Source: Saccharum officinarum
Lineage: Eukaryota > Streptophyta > Magnoliopsida > Poales > Poaceae
Reading direction: 5' to 3'
DNA length: 64,000 bases
NCBI GenBank assembly: GCA_020631735.1
Contig: CM036199.1
Location: 18,021,553-18,085,552, forward strand
In this document: piece by piece, positions 21,682-34,200 of the stretch
How positions within the stretch are numbered: the stretch's first letter is position 1
Layout of the letters: the number at the start of each line of letters is the position of its first letter
The notes under the pieces: model-generated
The model's database searches: none
Told to the model about the DNA's origin: nothing
The model's input: the letters and a program-made list of their open reading frames with translations, nothing else
Position numbers and translations under genes: made by a program

Positions 21682-24600
21682 TATAACACCCGTGTTTTTG
21701 CATCATCTTAAAAATCACTAAAAAATTTAAACTTTTTAAAACTTTACAACAAAATAAAACTTGATTAGTTTATTTCCCGCCAAAACACTTTAAAATGTTT
21801 TCCAAAACTCTGCATAAAAATTCACCATATGCATTTAGTATAGAACTTTGGATTGTTTGCTTGCGTGATTGATTGAATGCTTGTTTGATTGGGATGCTTG
21901 ATTGCTTGTGTGATTTGCTTGCTCTAGAATTTATATGCGGCACCAAAAACAACTTCCTTTAAATAATTAAAACCTACTTTATATATGATAGTGGTAATAT
22001 AACGTACATCTTTACCTGCTCTGCTTTATCGTAATACTCCTCACATATATGGGTTATATTTCTTTGTAATATTAGTTTACATTTAATTGACGTATATACA
22101 TATACAAGTTTTAGTCAATATACATACACGCCCTAGATATAGATACATCATATACATATATTTATCATGCATCCGTACAAGTATATATATATATGCACAT
22201 GCTTTCGTTATACACACATACACCATATATACACGTATATATATACCCTGCTAAACCGAGTAACTAGCTAGGGTCGTCCATACGTATGTAGGTATATATA
22301 CATACATGGTCGCATTTTCTTGGAATACATCATAATTGCGTTACGTTCTCTAACTTTCTTAATTAGCAATACATCATAATAAATATAGGCATACGAATAT
22401 ACATTTTCTGAAAATACATTACCTATTTATTATATATTATTTACAAAATAGAAAAAAGAACATCTACAGTACACCTCCCTCCTACCGAACGGGCTCAGCC
22501 CAAGCACGGCAGCTCGGCTCGGCCCAAGCCGAGCAGCAGCAGCTCTTTCTTTTCCCTTCTCACTCACCTCCATGCGGGTCCCGGCTGTCAGCTCTGTCTT
22601 CTCCAACGTGCACTGCCTTCCCATCCCCGTGTTGATCTCGCCATGGCCCATCCCCGGAGACAAGGAGACCTGGGCACAGGCGTCTCGCTGACCCCGGCAT
22701 CGAGCTATCCCATCAACTCCTTGCCCTCTTCCCTCTCGCGCTCGCGTACAACACAGCACGTCAACGCAATCAGAGAGCCGCGACGAGAAACCCGTCAGCT
22801 CATACACGTGCAGCGTCACACCGCGCCCTCTCCGCGTCGCCACCGCGAGAGCCGCGCCCGCGCTGCCGCTTCCGAGCACGTGAGGAACACCGCGAAGATA
22901 TTCCCATGGCGAACCGCCTCTCTGCGTTGTCGTCATCCTCCAAACGAAAATATCGGCGTCGGACTGTGCTTAACCGACCATGTTCCGTGTCGTTTCCGGC
23001 ATCAATCTTATCCTCGCCGCGAACCTCGTCGACAGCTGGGGCATAGCAAGGACACGGCCGTCAGAGATATTTTTCCACGAATCGCGTTCCTCGTCGCGCA
23101 CGTGGAGCACGTCGACGGAGATATTTCTCCGGGCCAACCGCCTCGCCGCGAGCCTATAAAAGGCCGGCCATGGCCGTCGTCGAGGGCACCTCGCCAAGCT
23201 CGGAGGTGGGGGAGAAGCTCGCCGCTCCAGCTGCTTGCTTCGGCCCTCTCCTTCTCCCTGCTGCTCAGCACGCAGCGGCGAAGACGTCCGCGCTTCGCCG
23301 AGCGCCGTCGTGCCCGCTCGCCCAGTGAGTGAGCCGCTGCCCTGGCCGCTCGCCCACCGCGAAACCGAGCGCCCGCCGTCGCCGTGCCCTCTGCCCGCTG
23401 AAGCCGCCGCCGCGCTCGTCCTTGCCAACCGACTGCCGCTGGAACACCTTCGCGCTGCAGCCGAACTCCGCGCCTCCGCCGCACGGCCCAGCAGCGCCGC
23501 CGCCCTGTGCTCTGCTCCAAGCCTTGCTCTGCTCTTACCGGCGCATCCTTTCTCCTCCTCTGCTTGCCCACTCTCCCTCTCCTTGCTCTTGCCGCGACCC
23601 ACGCGGACGCCGCCGTCGAGCAGCACCGCCGCCGAGCCGGGTGCCCTGTGTCCTCGTGCTCACCATCTCCCTCCGCCTCCTCTGTGCTCTCCCTTCTCAC
23701 TCTCTGACCGCTCGATGGGGACGGGGATAGGAATGACCGACGATGGCATCCAATGCCAGCGCCTCAGCCACGTCGTTGTGGCCAATGGCCGAGCGACACA
23801 CCCTCTGGTGGGGCCTGCCTGTCAATGATTCCTCCCCCTCCTTTCTTCTGTGAACACTCGGTCCACAAGGACCGCAGGCAGGCGGGAGCAGGTGCACGAG
23901 CACAGTGCTAGGCCGAGCCCCACAGTGGCCCACACGTCAGCCTTATGGGTAAACTGCTACGCGTACCCAGAAAAACGTACACAGTATGTTAAACGGTAAG
24001 ATTATTAATTACATAAAAATTCCCGAAAATTTTCTAAATTAACTAGAGTAGTTCTAGATCGTATTTATATAGTTTGCACCCATATTGCATAGATAAAAAT
24101 AGTAGAATTAATTTGTATGCATTATTTCATACTCGTTTAACCGGTAAATTTAAATATTTTATATCTTGCACGTCTTAATTCCAAATTGCATAATTCTTTC
24201 ACCATAAATCATCAAATAATGGTGCCCATTTAAATTCTAGATTTGTTTGCCTTGATTTACTTTATTAGTAATCACGCTGTAGACGCATATATTAGATTAA
24301 ACGCTCCGCAAACGATCACTTAAATATAACTACACGAATAAACATAACGTATACTTAGTGATACAATTGCATTCGTATAAATATAACCGTAGTAGTGATA
24401 TAGGGGAACATAAGATATACCTGATAGAATTATAAAACACGCGTTAGAATTATAAGATGGACGCGCTAGGATTAGATATAACCAACATATATAGATAGTA
24501 CTAATATATAAATGCAATAGTAATATAACATATGCGCGGTAGAATTAAAGTATCCGCATGCTAGTAATAATAATATACATATAATAATAAAATGAAATAT

Positions 24601-26666
24601 GCGCTTTACTAATATAAAATATTCTCGGTAGTATTATAAAATATAATGTTACGCGATAGAATATGTATAAACCTAGAGATATAGTAGTGTACCGATAGTA
24701 TCACCTACACACTATATATGGCTATGCCCGATACCCGGGAATACGTCCATGTATGGCTAACCAACCACCCACTCTAACCTAGCCCGTAGGAGCCACCTTG
24801 ATTGGATGAAATACCTCTATCCAAATCTTACTTCAAATTGACATAATAATGATAGGCTAGTTAATGATTCATCGCCCAACTAGGATCAACCCGTCTAGGA
24901 ACGATTGCTGCCGTGCTGGTTTGACATGCATTGATTGTTATTTTCTCGTTTGTGTGTCTTGTTTGTCGACGTTAGTCCGTGTAGGATCGGATACGCAGAG
25001 ATGACCCACGGGACCCAGAAGCACCACCAACACGGGAACAATGAAGGAACGACAACCTTGGATATACTCGACAGCGAGCAAAGGCAAGTCCTAATCCCCA
25101 CCTGTCTCCTACATTTCCATTCCTTTGTTTACTCCCCTCCTACCACCTCTACATTTTGCTAGCCTCCACCATAACCCACCATACCGACCCTACCAACTGC
25201 TAATCTTAACATATACTACTTATTAAATCCTCATTCATGGATTAATATTGTTATGTGATTTATGAGAAGGTATTGGTACCTTGATGAGATATGAGAAATA
25301 TGAACTTGAGAAAAATAACTATGAAACTTAAGTTGGTAAAATTGGACTAAACCTCGACAGGGGGCGAGTGGGGGTAATTCATGTGGTATGGGTTACCTTG
25401 GCAGGATAGCCTGTGTGGGATCCTGTGGGAGATACTCGCCTCGGTCACATAAGGACCGGTTCATTGGCCATCTCGCCTAGCCAGAATTCCGTACAGCCAC
25501 ATGTCTATATGGGTAGACTTGATCTCACACCCCGTTAGATTGAATTATAATTTTCACTAGGAGGCCGGAGTGGCAACGGACTAACAGGAGAGGACACGGC
25601 TGCTGTGTGATCTACCGTGGTCTGATCGGCATGGTTGCTTTGTGGTCTTCCATGTAAAATTTATTGTTGTGCCATGTGCGAGCACCCTTTTATTATTTAA
25701 TCTGGATGCTATGTGATCATCCACCGGATGCTGTGTGATCATCCAACCACTCGATATTCTAGGATGCTGTGTGATCATCCTAATGCGTGTGGGTTCCGGT
25801 CCCTGAGTAGTCCGTGGTGGAATTATATGGAAATCTAAGGTAGCGCCCTCTCGGGTATGAGGTCTCGTTAGGCCTGTCTAAGCCATGACGATGGTATCGA
25901 CTACGCCTATCATGTGGGGAAATTTGTACACCTCTGCAGAGTTTATTGAATCTATTCGAATAGCCACGTCCTTGGAATGGGCAACCGCTGGGATGAGGTC
26001 CCCAAATGATTAGACTACAACAACTGTGATACTCTGGTAAGATGTATTTATGAATTTGATAATCTATATTCAACCCGGGAACTGGTGAGAATGGTAATAC
26101 CCTGCCAGGGCCCAACCTATATTTATAACTACTCGACTCTATCACCTTTACCACTAACCACCTCTATATACAGCCTCCATTCACCTCTCCTCCACCCAAA
26201 GTTAGGGCTTGCTGAGTACGTATGTACTCACCCCTTCTCCACTATATGTTTTTAGGAATGAAGCTGTATGAGTATATCCGAGGATGAAGCTACCAAGGAC
26301 TACACAAGGATAGGACGCCTGGAGCACATTCGAAGACGGAGCCGTACAACTACACGAAGGAGTTACACTGGGACTACGATGACCGGGTTATAGGAATACG
26401 CTTAAGGAATAAGTCTAGGGTTACGTCCGCACTCCAAGTTGCCTGTAGGAATGGAGCCACGTTGTTATAGGACCGCTGTCTTAGATCTCTGATATACAAT
26501 GTAAGGCCAGTGGCCCAAGCTATGAAACCCGAACCATGTAATATAATTCTCTATTAGCAATAAAAGTATAGTTTTTGATATCAATCTTGTTCGAATTGTG
26601 CGTATCAGCTACTGATCCAGGGACTGATACATGATGCACAGTGGACCCTAAATTGGGGGCCCGACA
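21682..26666 (+). repeat. right LTR (4985 bp)
   Basis: Matches the left LTR along its length. Its first dinucleotide is TA instead of TG, a G-to-A change at the LTR tip. It lacks the MITE (empty site at 25214-25215). It differs by about 18 substitutions and two 1-bp indels by eye, for example an extra C near 24387 and one C fewer near 25015. Confidence 0.92.
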
Positions 26667-29450
26667 CTGCGCTCGGCCTCCCGCCCGCGCGCGTGCGTCT
26701 GCTAGAGGGGGCCCGCGGTCAGCGAGAGGGGACAGGGGAGCGGCGAGCCGAGAGCTCCGGCGAGCGGATTCACGCCGCCGGTGGCTCCTCTGACCAAGCC
26801 GAGCATACCACCGTGCTCTCCACACAAACCCGCACCTAGACATGCACTTTTCCCTAATGCTACCGCACCGGAGCACCCTTGCCGACGGTGAGGGCGGACG
26901 GCAGCGAACGCGTGGCGGTACGCCGGCGTGCTCCGGCCGCTAGATGGCCGGTAGAGGGGTGCACCCGCTTCTAGGAACCCTGGCGGACCTTCCGAGGCTA
27001 CGCAAACAGATTGGGATGGAGTGGAGCAACTTGGCCGCGTGAGCACCTGGCCGTCGGCCATGGCGTGGCAGTGCGCGGCCGTGTTCCGGCCTGACCGGGC
27101 CGGGACTGGTGGTAGCGTCATCCCCCGAGCATCTAGGTGTGATGGGGAAGAGGGGACGTGAGCGAGGGAAGGCGGAGGAGTGCGGTGCGGTGCTGGCCAC
27201 GGTGACCTTAACCACGGCAGAGCTCCGGTGACATTTGGGACGGGCGGAGGCGACAATGTGGCTCACCTTGGGCTCGATTGATGTCACGGGTTGGTCGAGG
27301 AGGTGCAGGGCAGTGTGATGGAGTGAGGGGTGTGATTTGATTTGGCCGGTAGGAATGTGGCGGCGAGCTCTCACGACCGCGACAAGGCACGCGGCGGCGA
27401 TGCAGCTTGGTGCGTCTGCCTGAGCGTGGAAGGAGCGAGAGAGATAGCAGAGGTGCGAATGGGGTTGGGGGCGGCATCGTGGTGATGTAGGGGTTCGTCC
27501 GGACCTGACCGGTGGGGACATGGCCGGCGTACGGCTGCCACCACGCGGCCACGCGTCGACGACGGCCTATGGCCGGTCGGCCACGCTGTCTGACAGACTG
27601 AAACAAAGCTGGCATTCAGTGACTGATAGAGCAAGTTTGATGCAGATTATCTCCTAATCCAGCTCGAGTTAGCAGAAGATGATAATACAAAAATGGTAGA
27701 GCTACATGAGGACTACAATTTTGTCAATTGGAGCCTGGACTGGTTTGGCCTAGTTTGTAAGTTACAAGCTGTCAAAGTGAGGTACAGTGAAACGGTTACA
27801 GCTCAACACTTAGTCAAAATTTTTAAGTCCCAAAACAGCCTCTAAAACTGACTTGTGGACCATTTTTGAGCATGTTCTGGTCATTTTCAGGAGATGGCCA
27901 TATTAGAACTTTTGTTCCTTATGAAATTCTCTACAATTTTGCTTAAGGTTGCTCCTCTATGCAAGGTTTCTAAGCTAGACTTTTTAATTGGTCAAACCAG
28001 ATCACTCTAGGGGTCCAAACTTAGTCAACAACATTTAGAAGGGCAATTTGGTAATTTTGGTCAACATGAACATTGCTCCACTACTTACCCTAAATGTAAT
28101 TAAGGTGTTATAAGATCTAATTAGCCACTCTACACATTAGTTGCACCAAATTCCTAGTGTCACATACTTTGGAACAAGTAATTCAATACTTTCACCCAAA
28201 TGTTGCAAGCTCATGTTGCACCTGTTGCATGAGTGTGTTGCATAGCACTTGCTAATTATGTTACACTAAAGTGATTGACATGTCTCAAAAGGAAATTGCA
28301 CATATGGTACTTGTGTGTTGCACACTACTCACTTCCTAATACACATGAAATATAAACACCTGTTGCAATGTTTCAAAAGTATGTTTCACAAATTGTAAGC
28401 TCATGCATGAAATGAATGATGCTCACACTCATGAATGAGATGATTAATGTTAATGCTCATGAAATGCAATGCAATTAAGGAAGCCAAACACCTGGGGTGT
28501 TACACTCCTCCCCACACACTTCGGCGTCCTCCTCCCCACCACAGCGTCATCCTCCCCCCACACCGATGTCTCCTTTCCCGACCCTGGCGTCCTCCTCCCC
28601 TACCCCGACTTCCTCCTCCCCCACCCCAGCGGCGCCCCTCCCGACACCGGCGTCCTCCCCCATAGGGAGCTCCTAATGCCCTCAGATCCGACGGTCATGG
28701 CGCTCCCCGTGCAGGCTCTCTCTCCCTCCTATGCTGCAACTGTATCTTTCAATTGTTTCAGACGCTTCAGAGGTATGTTGCAGTTGAATCATATGGATGT
28801 TGCACAAGTAGATCTGGGGATGTTGCACATGTTATGTTGCAAGCGTTTCAAAGGCATGTTGCAAGCATTGTTTCAAAATGTTTCACCTGTTTCTAGATGT
28901 ATGTTGCAATCGTTCTAATCCGAATGTTTCATATGGTTCACTCAAATGTTGCAATAATACTCTCCAAATGTTCAGTTGCTTCAATCTCATGTTGCAACAG
29001 TTGTTCCATGTTGTTGCAAGTGCTTTATTCGAGCGTTGTCTCATGCTTTACACAAATGTGGCAATAATATGCTCCAAATGTTTCAGCTGCTTCAGGCTAA
29101 TGTTGCAGCAGTTGTTCTGTGTTGTTGCAAGTGTTCTATTCGAGCTTTTTATGTTGTTCGGCCGGAGGTGAGCCGGGGGCCGGCGGATGGGTGTGCTGCA
29201 GTTAGGGGGTGCTGGGGCATGCTCGTCGCGCACGTGGGCAGTGCAAAGGCAGACGTGGCGGGCTGCGGGGGCGAGCTGGGGGCGCGTGGCTCGTCGAAGG
29301 GCTAGCGAACTAGGCCAGGGGGCGCGCTGGAGCCTGCGCGTGGGACGGGGGCGGAAGGGACGCGGGTGGTTGAGCACTTGAGCAGGGCGTCCAGACGCGC
29401 GTGGTAAAGTTGCGCCGGGTGTTTGGGCGATAGGATAGGCATAACAGTAA

Positions 29451-31208
29451 AGTTACATTGTCTGGATGAGCTAGCAGCTAGTAGAAGTCTAGAACCTTAG
29501 CTACGGAGTAGAAGCTAGCCAAGGACATGAACATAACTTCGTTTTCTCTAAAAGGATGACAAGATATTAGCCGCGATATTTATCAGATGAGAAGAAAAGA
29601 AAATTACTAGAAAACTTACAATTGCACCACGCATCCCAAGTAAAGATAAACTCCACGCAACAAATACGAACCGGACAAGAGAAGAGAAAGATAAGGAAAA
29701 GCCAAAAAGGCCAGGGTTAGAAAGATTCCACCCAAATGGTATTTGCGTCAAGCCATCAACGAAGTTGTGGCATGAATTGGTACCGGTTCGTTCCAAGGTT
29801 GGAATGTGTTGTCCGTAATCTACACCTACACGGGAGCACAGGTTCTCCCTACTAAGAAATTTGAAAACGTTGGCGACACGAGGACATCTATCAGGCTCGA
29901 CCTGCACTGGACAGCTAGAAGTAGAACTCTCTGCCTGGCTGGAAAATTCTACGAGTATACACGTATGCGTGATGCGCATAGTCCCCGTGCAGCACCCGGC
30001 CCTTCAATGCCATCCACGTGTCCTAATCGGTGCTCGTTGATCCTTCTCGCAGCACCGCCATCCTCGACCGTGGCTAGTGATTTCACTGAGAGTCTAAAGG
30101 TTGTAAGTAACTGTACGCTGGGTGGATGAGAGAGGAGAAGCGGACTGTAAGTTTATAATCGGCTTAGGCACAAAAATCAAGAAATATTGTGAGAGGGATA
30201 AGTGGACCATGTATCAATAGTGAAGACTCAACTATTATATGGATGGGCTGAGAGATGGCTGCAAGGGTTCTGTACAGTTAGCAGCAGGCGAAATATTAGC
30301 CTTGCTCTAAGTGTATATAGTGTTCGGTTTTGTCATCTTGTCTAAACTTATACTCCCTCTGTTCCATAAAGGTGGATGTTATAGAGCTGGTCACGTAGAT
30401 CAGTGAGGAGGATAAATACATGGATTACCCTACACACTTGCTACATTTCTGATTTGACATGACTAAAGCACCATCACAGCACCACTCACCTCTCTGTTTT
30501 TTTTTCACCTCCTGGCGACGGAAAGAGTAGCCGAGCAAGCATGGATGAACCTGATGGCTATAACGTCATGCTTTGTGAGACAAATTTTGAACGCTACAAC
30601 GTCATGTATTTTAGGACTGAGAGAGTATGTTTTTCATTTACATCGTCAATCTCTATCCGGATGGTACCTTTTATTTCCCAAATGCTAACATATGAGGCCA
30701 GGGGAGGCCAGGAGGGGCAGGGGCCATAGCCCCACCCCCATTTAATATATAGTTTAATAGTCTATATATTTATACTAAGAAAGATACATGATAAAAATTC
30801 TTGTTGTATATGTTTATCGTTGTCTTCTAGACAACAAAATGACATAACACAATTAGAATAAAATATTTTGTCATATAAATTTTTTTGCCTTACCATATTA
30901 GGACATATTTAATGAAATTTAAGCTTTTTCTACTTACGTTTCATTATATTTGACATTTTACGCAACGTATTTAATTAGTCATAATAATTTGGTGGTCACA
31001 AGTACTTTATCACATTAAGCTTATTGAACGACGCTATTATTCAAGTATCTTCTTTGCTATGAATTGCAATACAAATTAACACTCGTATACATGCACGTAC
31101 ACTCAGCCTTATGAACAACATCCTACCCCACTATAAGTACCGCCAAAATATTGAGTGGCAGGTAGAGTTCGAGATTCATAAGTCACCACATGAGCCTTGC
31201 TCTCGACA
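29451..31208. other. intergenic between the two transposon blocks
   Basis: No gene seen. It holds one MITE (30353-30625). The stretch after 30690 is purine-rich and then AT-rich (GGGGCCATAGCCCC near 30720), resembling decayed transposon sequence I cannot classify. Confidence 0.4.
30353..30625. mobile_element. Stowaway-like MITE, diverged
   Basis: Left end CTCCCTCTGTTCC and right end complementary to GGACTGAGAGAG, flanked by TA (30351-30352 and 30626-30627), 273 bp. The TIRs are imperfect, so it is older than the 16285 element. Confidence 0.6.
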
Positions 31209-31213
31209 GACAT

Positions 31214-34200
31214 TGTAACACTCCGGTGTTGCGCAATGCATTTTTGCATGGCAATCATATTGCATAGCATTCATATCATTATAATCATGTATGATAATGG
31301 TATAATTTGATTAAAATAAAAGCTTAAACATGCTATATTTAATGAACTATAATAATATGATAATCACATTATATCAAAAGCCTTGCAACCATAATTCTTA
31401 CATCACTTGGAACCTTAGTTCAAATTTTGGAGCTCAAATTTGGTCAAACACTTGTTCAAAAACAATTATGAAAAATATTCAAAATTTTTCCCTAATTTAG
31501 CTTTTATTTTGTCATTTAAAATCTATTAAGAATTTTGAAATGACCCCTTAATCAAAGTTGTAGAGAATTCAATTTTGAGCAACTTTTATTTTTGGGCCAA
31601 ATCCATAAAATGCTTTCTTCTTGTTCAAAATGTGGTTTGAAGTTGAAATGCATTTAAATTTGAATTTGGAAAATCAAAAATCCGGTTTTTCCTTAGCAGG
31701 CCGCCGCCTCCTGTTCGGCCCACGTCCGGATGCGGCCCGCGCCACTCCCGCGCGCTCGCCCGCGTCGCCTCCGCCTCGGCCCGGCCCAGCCGGCCCCCCT
31801 CCTCTCTCTCTTCTTCCCGCCCGCGCCCGCGCGCGCTGGCGCCCCGGCAGGGCGTGCCCGCCGCGTGGCGTCCGCATGCCGGCGACGCCCCGCGTGGCCG
31901 TCCGTGGACCCTGCGCTCACGCTCCACTTCAAATCAACCGAGCGCCTGGTCTCCATCCCGCACAACCATCACTTGCTCCCTCTCTTCCTCCCTCCGGCGC
32001 CCTCCACCGCGGAGCACCGCTCGCCACCGCGCACCGCCCCCATCTCCGCCTCGTTCCGGCATCGGTAGACCGCCTTCTTTCGATTGCCTGTGCCCAAAGC
32101 TCCGCCCCGTCCCCCTCTTCTCCGAACGAGCCTCGACGTCTCCTCGTTTGGATCGGTAAGGCTCAATCGAGCTTTCCTCGCCGCGCCACCGCGTCGGTGC
32201 CGCCGGCCTTGAGCTCCGTTCATCGCCTCGCTCGCTCCCTCTCCGTCTTCCCAATCCTTCTTCTCAAGTTCGCGAGTTCCTGGCGATTGTTGTGCGCTCG
32301 CTCGGTGGTCGGGACTTGGCCGGCAATGGCCGGTTGGCCGCAACCGCCGCCGCGACATCGAGCGCGTGGACGCCGGCGACCGCGCTCGGTTCCTCTCGGG
32401 GAACTAGGCCGCGCCTCTGGGCCGCGCCCCGAGCGGGCCGGCTCGGCTGTTCCCCCGCACGCGCGAAGCAGGCCGGGAACGGCCACGGGCCGGTTGTTTT
32501 TCCACGGGCCGGCCCAATCTCTTTAACAGAAAAATCATTTTCTATTTCTTTTATTATTCTTGATGAAAAACACTTGGAAAATGATTTCTTGGTCATTTTA
32601 GCTCCAAAATTTGTGAAATAAATTTTTATATACTCATTTGAATCAGATCTACAATATAAAAATGTTGCATGTCAATATTTCATTACTTTTCTGTAGTGTT
32701 TTATTTAAGCCTTGAAATTGGTGTTTTCTTGAAAAATTGATAAGAAAATATAGAAAAATCAGAAAAATGTAGTTCCAAGTTTATTAATCCTGTTATGCCA
32801 TGTACTTGCTAGGGTAATTTTATTTCATGGTTGTTCTGTAGAAAAATGTATAGTTGCAGTTCAAATGCTTTCTATTACCAATATTTGTTATTTTTGTTAT
32901 TTAAATAAATTTGAATAAAACATGCAAGTGATAATTTTTCCATAGTGTTTGTTTAGGTAGTAGATAGTAGAAAAATTCCTAAATCTGTTGTTTGATACTT
33001 TTCATAATGTAAAGTATTTTAAATATCTATTTTAGGCCTTAATTTGTTATTTTTGTATAGGCAGTTCTAATTATCCAAATGTAGTAAAATTTTTGTGTCA
33101 AGCTATTCTTGATATTAGTAATCCACTGTAATTTTATGAGATTTTTCTGAGCTACTAAAATATGTGTTGCTGTTCAACCATAGGACTAATTAGGGTTTCT
33201 ATTTATTCTTAATGCAAAGTTAGTTAGAAAAATATACTTTGGTGTATCTTTGAAGCATCTTAATTGTTTAATACTCTCGCATGGTAGGAACTAGTGTTGG
33301 TAGTTTCCGAGTACATGTTCTTGGATGACGTAGACTACCTTGTAGAAGAGTCATAAGTTCCACATAATCCGATGACGTAATACATTCGTTACATCGCATG
33401 CATTCCGCATCATCATCATCTCATGTCACCTCTGCAATGCACCGATGCATATTGCACTCATACTTCTGCATCATACAGGATCGCAGGAAGTGGTTCCGGC
33501 AGTTGTTCCCGAGGACGCAGAGGAGCAGCTCGAAGTGACGGAGCCGGAGCCAGCAGAAGTAGAAGAGGAGTCCGGTGAAGAGCTTCCGGAGTGTCCTGAC
33601 CATCGTCCCAGTACCTTCGAGCGAGGCAAGCCCCGGAGCATTTCTCCCCCGGTTTGCAAATAATTATTTATTAATTTTACTTAATCTGATGCATTAAGTT
33701 TAGGAGTTGTTTGCAAACGTTGCTGCATTATACCTTGTTCCACCTTGTTTTACCCGATCCTTGTCACCCTGGTGTCCACGGTCAATACTTGCTTAGCTTG
33801 CTCAGGCCGGTAGAAGTCGGGTGATTGCCTGTCATCCGCGAGCTATAGGGGATTACCTGGTTTTATGTGAAAGAATGTCTTGTGAGAATAACTAAGTGTG
33901 GAATGAATATGAGACCGGGCGGAAGCTTGCAGGGTTCTGGACTGTAGTGTCTTCCGTCTGTGTCGATTAAGGACCGTCCGATGTCGGGCCTCGGGTCATG
34001 TTGAACGCATGCCTCACATTTAGCTGGCCGGATAAAGTACCTTTCGACCGCGAAGCCGGGAGATTATTCGGGCCGAGTAGATTGCCCGCAACGCACTGTA
34101 CCGGAGCAGTAGTGGCAGGAAACGGGGGCGCGATGATAAGGCCAAAGAGCAGTCAGGCGGCCCCCGGGTACATGTGGTTCCTGGCAAGCTCGCGACTTTA

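Larger units (their letters stand above)
12751..26666 (+). mobile_element. non-autonomous LTR retrotransposon with very long LTRs
   Basis: Complete by structure: 5-bp duplication CTGCG (12746-12750 and 26667-26671), two near-identical LTRs, a tRNA-Met primer site directly after the left LTR, and a purine-rich tract before the right LTR. Each LTR is 4985 bp once the MITE in the left copy is removed, longer than the 3332-bp internal region. The internal region has no protease, reverse transcriptase, RNase H or integrase. Its only convincing gene is the 257-codon ORF at 19939. Mobilisation would need enzymes from a related element. By eye about 18 substitutions separate the LTRs, roughly 0.4%. 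Confidence 0.9.
9515..28504 (-). mobile_element. solo LTR of a Ty3/gypsy family, interrupted
   Basis: On the minus strand the LTR begins TGTAACACCCCAGG (at 28504) and ends GGTCGGTTCTGTTACA (at 9515). It is flanked by the 5-bp duplication CTCCT (9510-9514 and 28505-28509). Removing the inner retrotransposon (12751-26666 plus one TSD copy) leaves about 5.07 kb. No internal domain accompanies it, so it is the product of LTR-LTR recombination. The ends resemble those of the 31214-43518 element (TGTAACACTCC...GGCGGTTCTGTTACA), so the two families are related. A region near 10990-11145 is homologous to the LTR peptide of that element, with one in-frame stop. Confidence 0.85.
9199..29440. mobile_element. 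Mutator-like non-autonomous element, copy 1, split by nested insertions
   Basis: The 10-bp duplication ATAACAGTAA flanks it (9189-9198 and 29441-29450). Without the inner solo LTR the element is about 1.25 kb: 9199-9514 plus 28510-29440. The left end is TGGTAATGCTCC with GGGCGTCCG nearby. The same end, inverted, closes the 50341-51526 copy, which confirms the boundary. The right portion (about 28735-29150) is an irregular array of TGTTGCA/TTTCA words. No transposase is visible; the open frames across it are fortuitous. The 9-11 bp duplication size fits the Mutator superfamily, but the termini are not strongly inverted, so the class is tentative. Confidence 0.65.

Noticed and set aside
28735..29150. 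Possible CRISPR-like repeat array
   Set aside because: Plant nuclear DNA; the TGTTGCA words are short, irregular and part of a transposon family found again at 50690-51080.
31621..32526. 301-codon open frame in the left LTR, proline/arginine-rich
   Set aside because: A one-base indel breaks the same frame in the right LTR (only 148 codons remain), and overlapping frames on both strands are equally open. This is a GC effect, not a gene.
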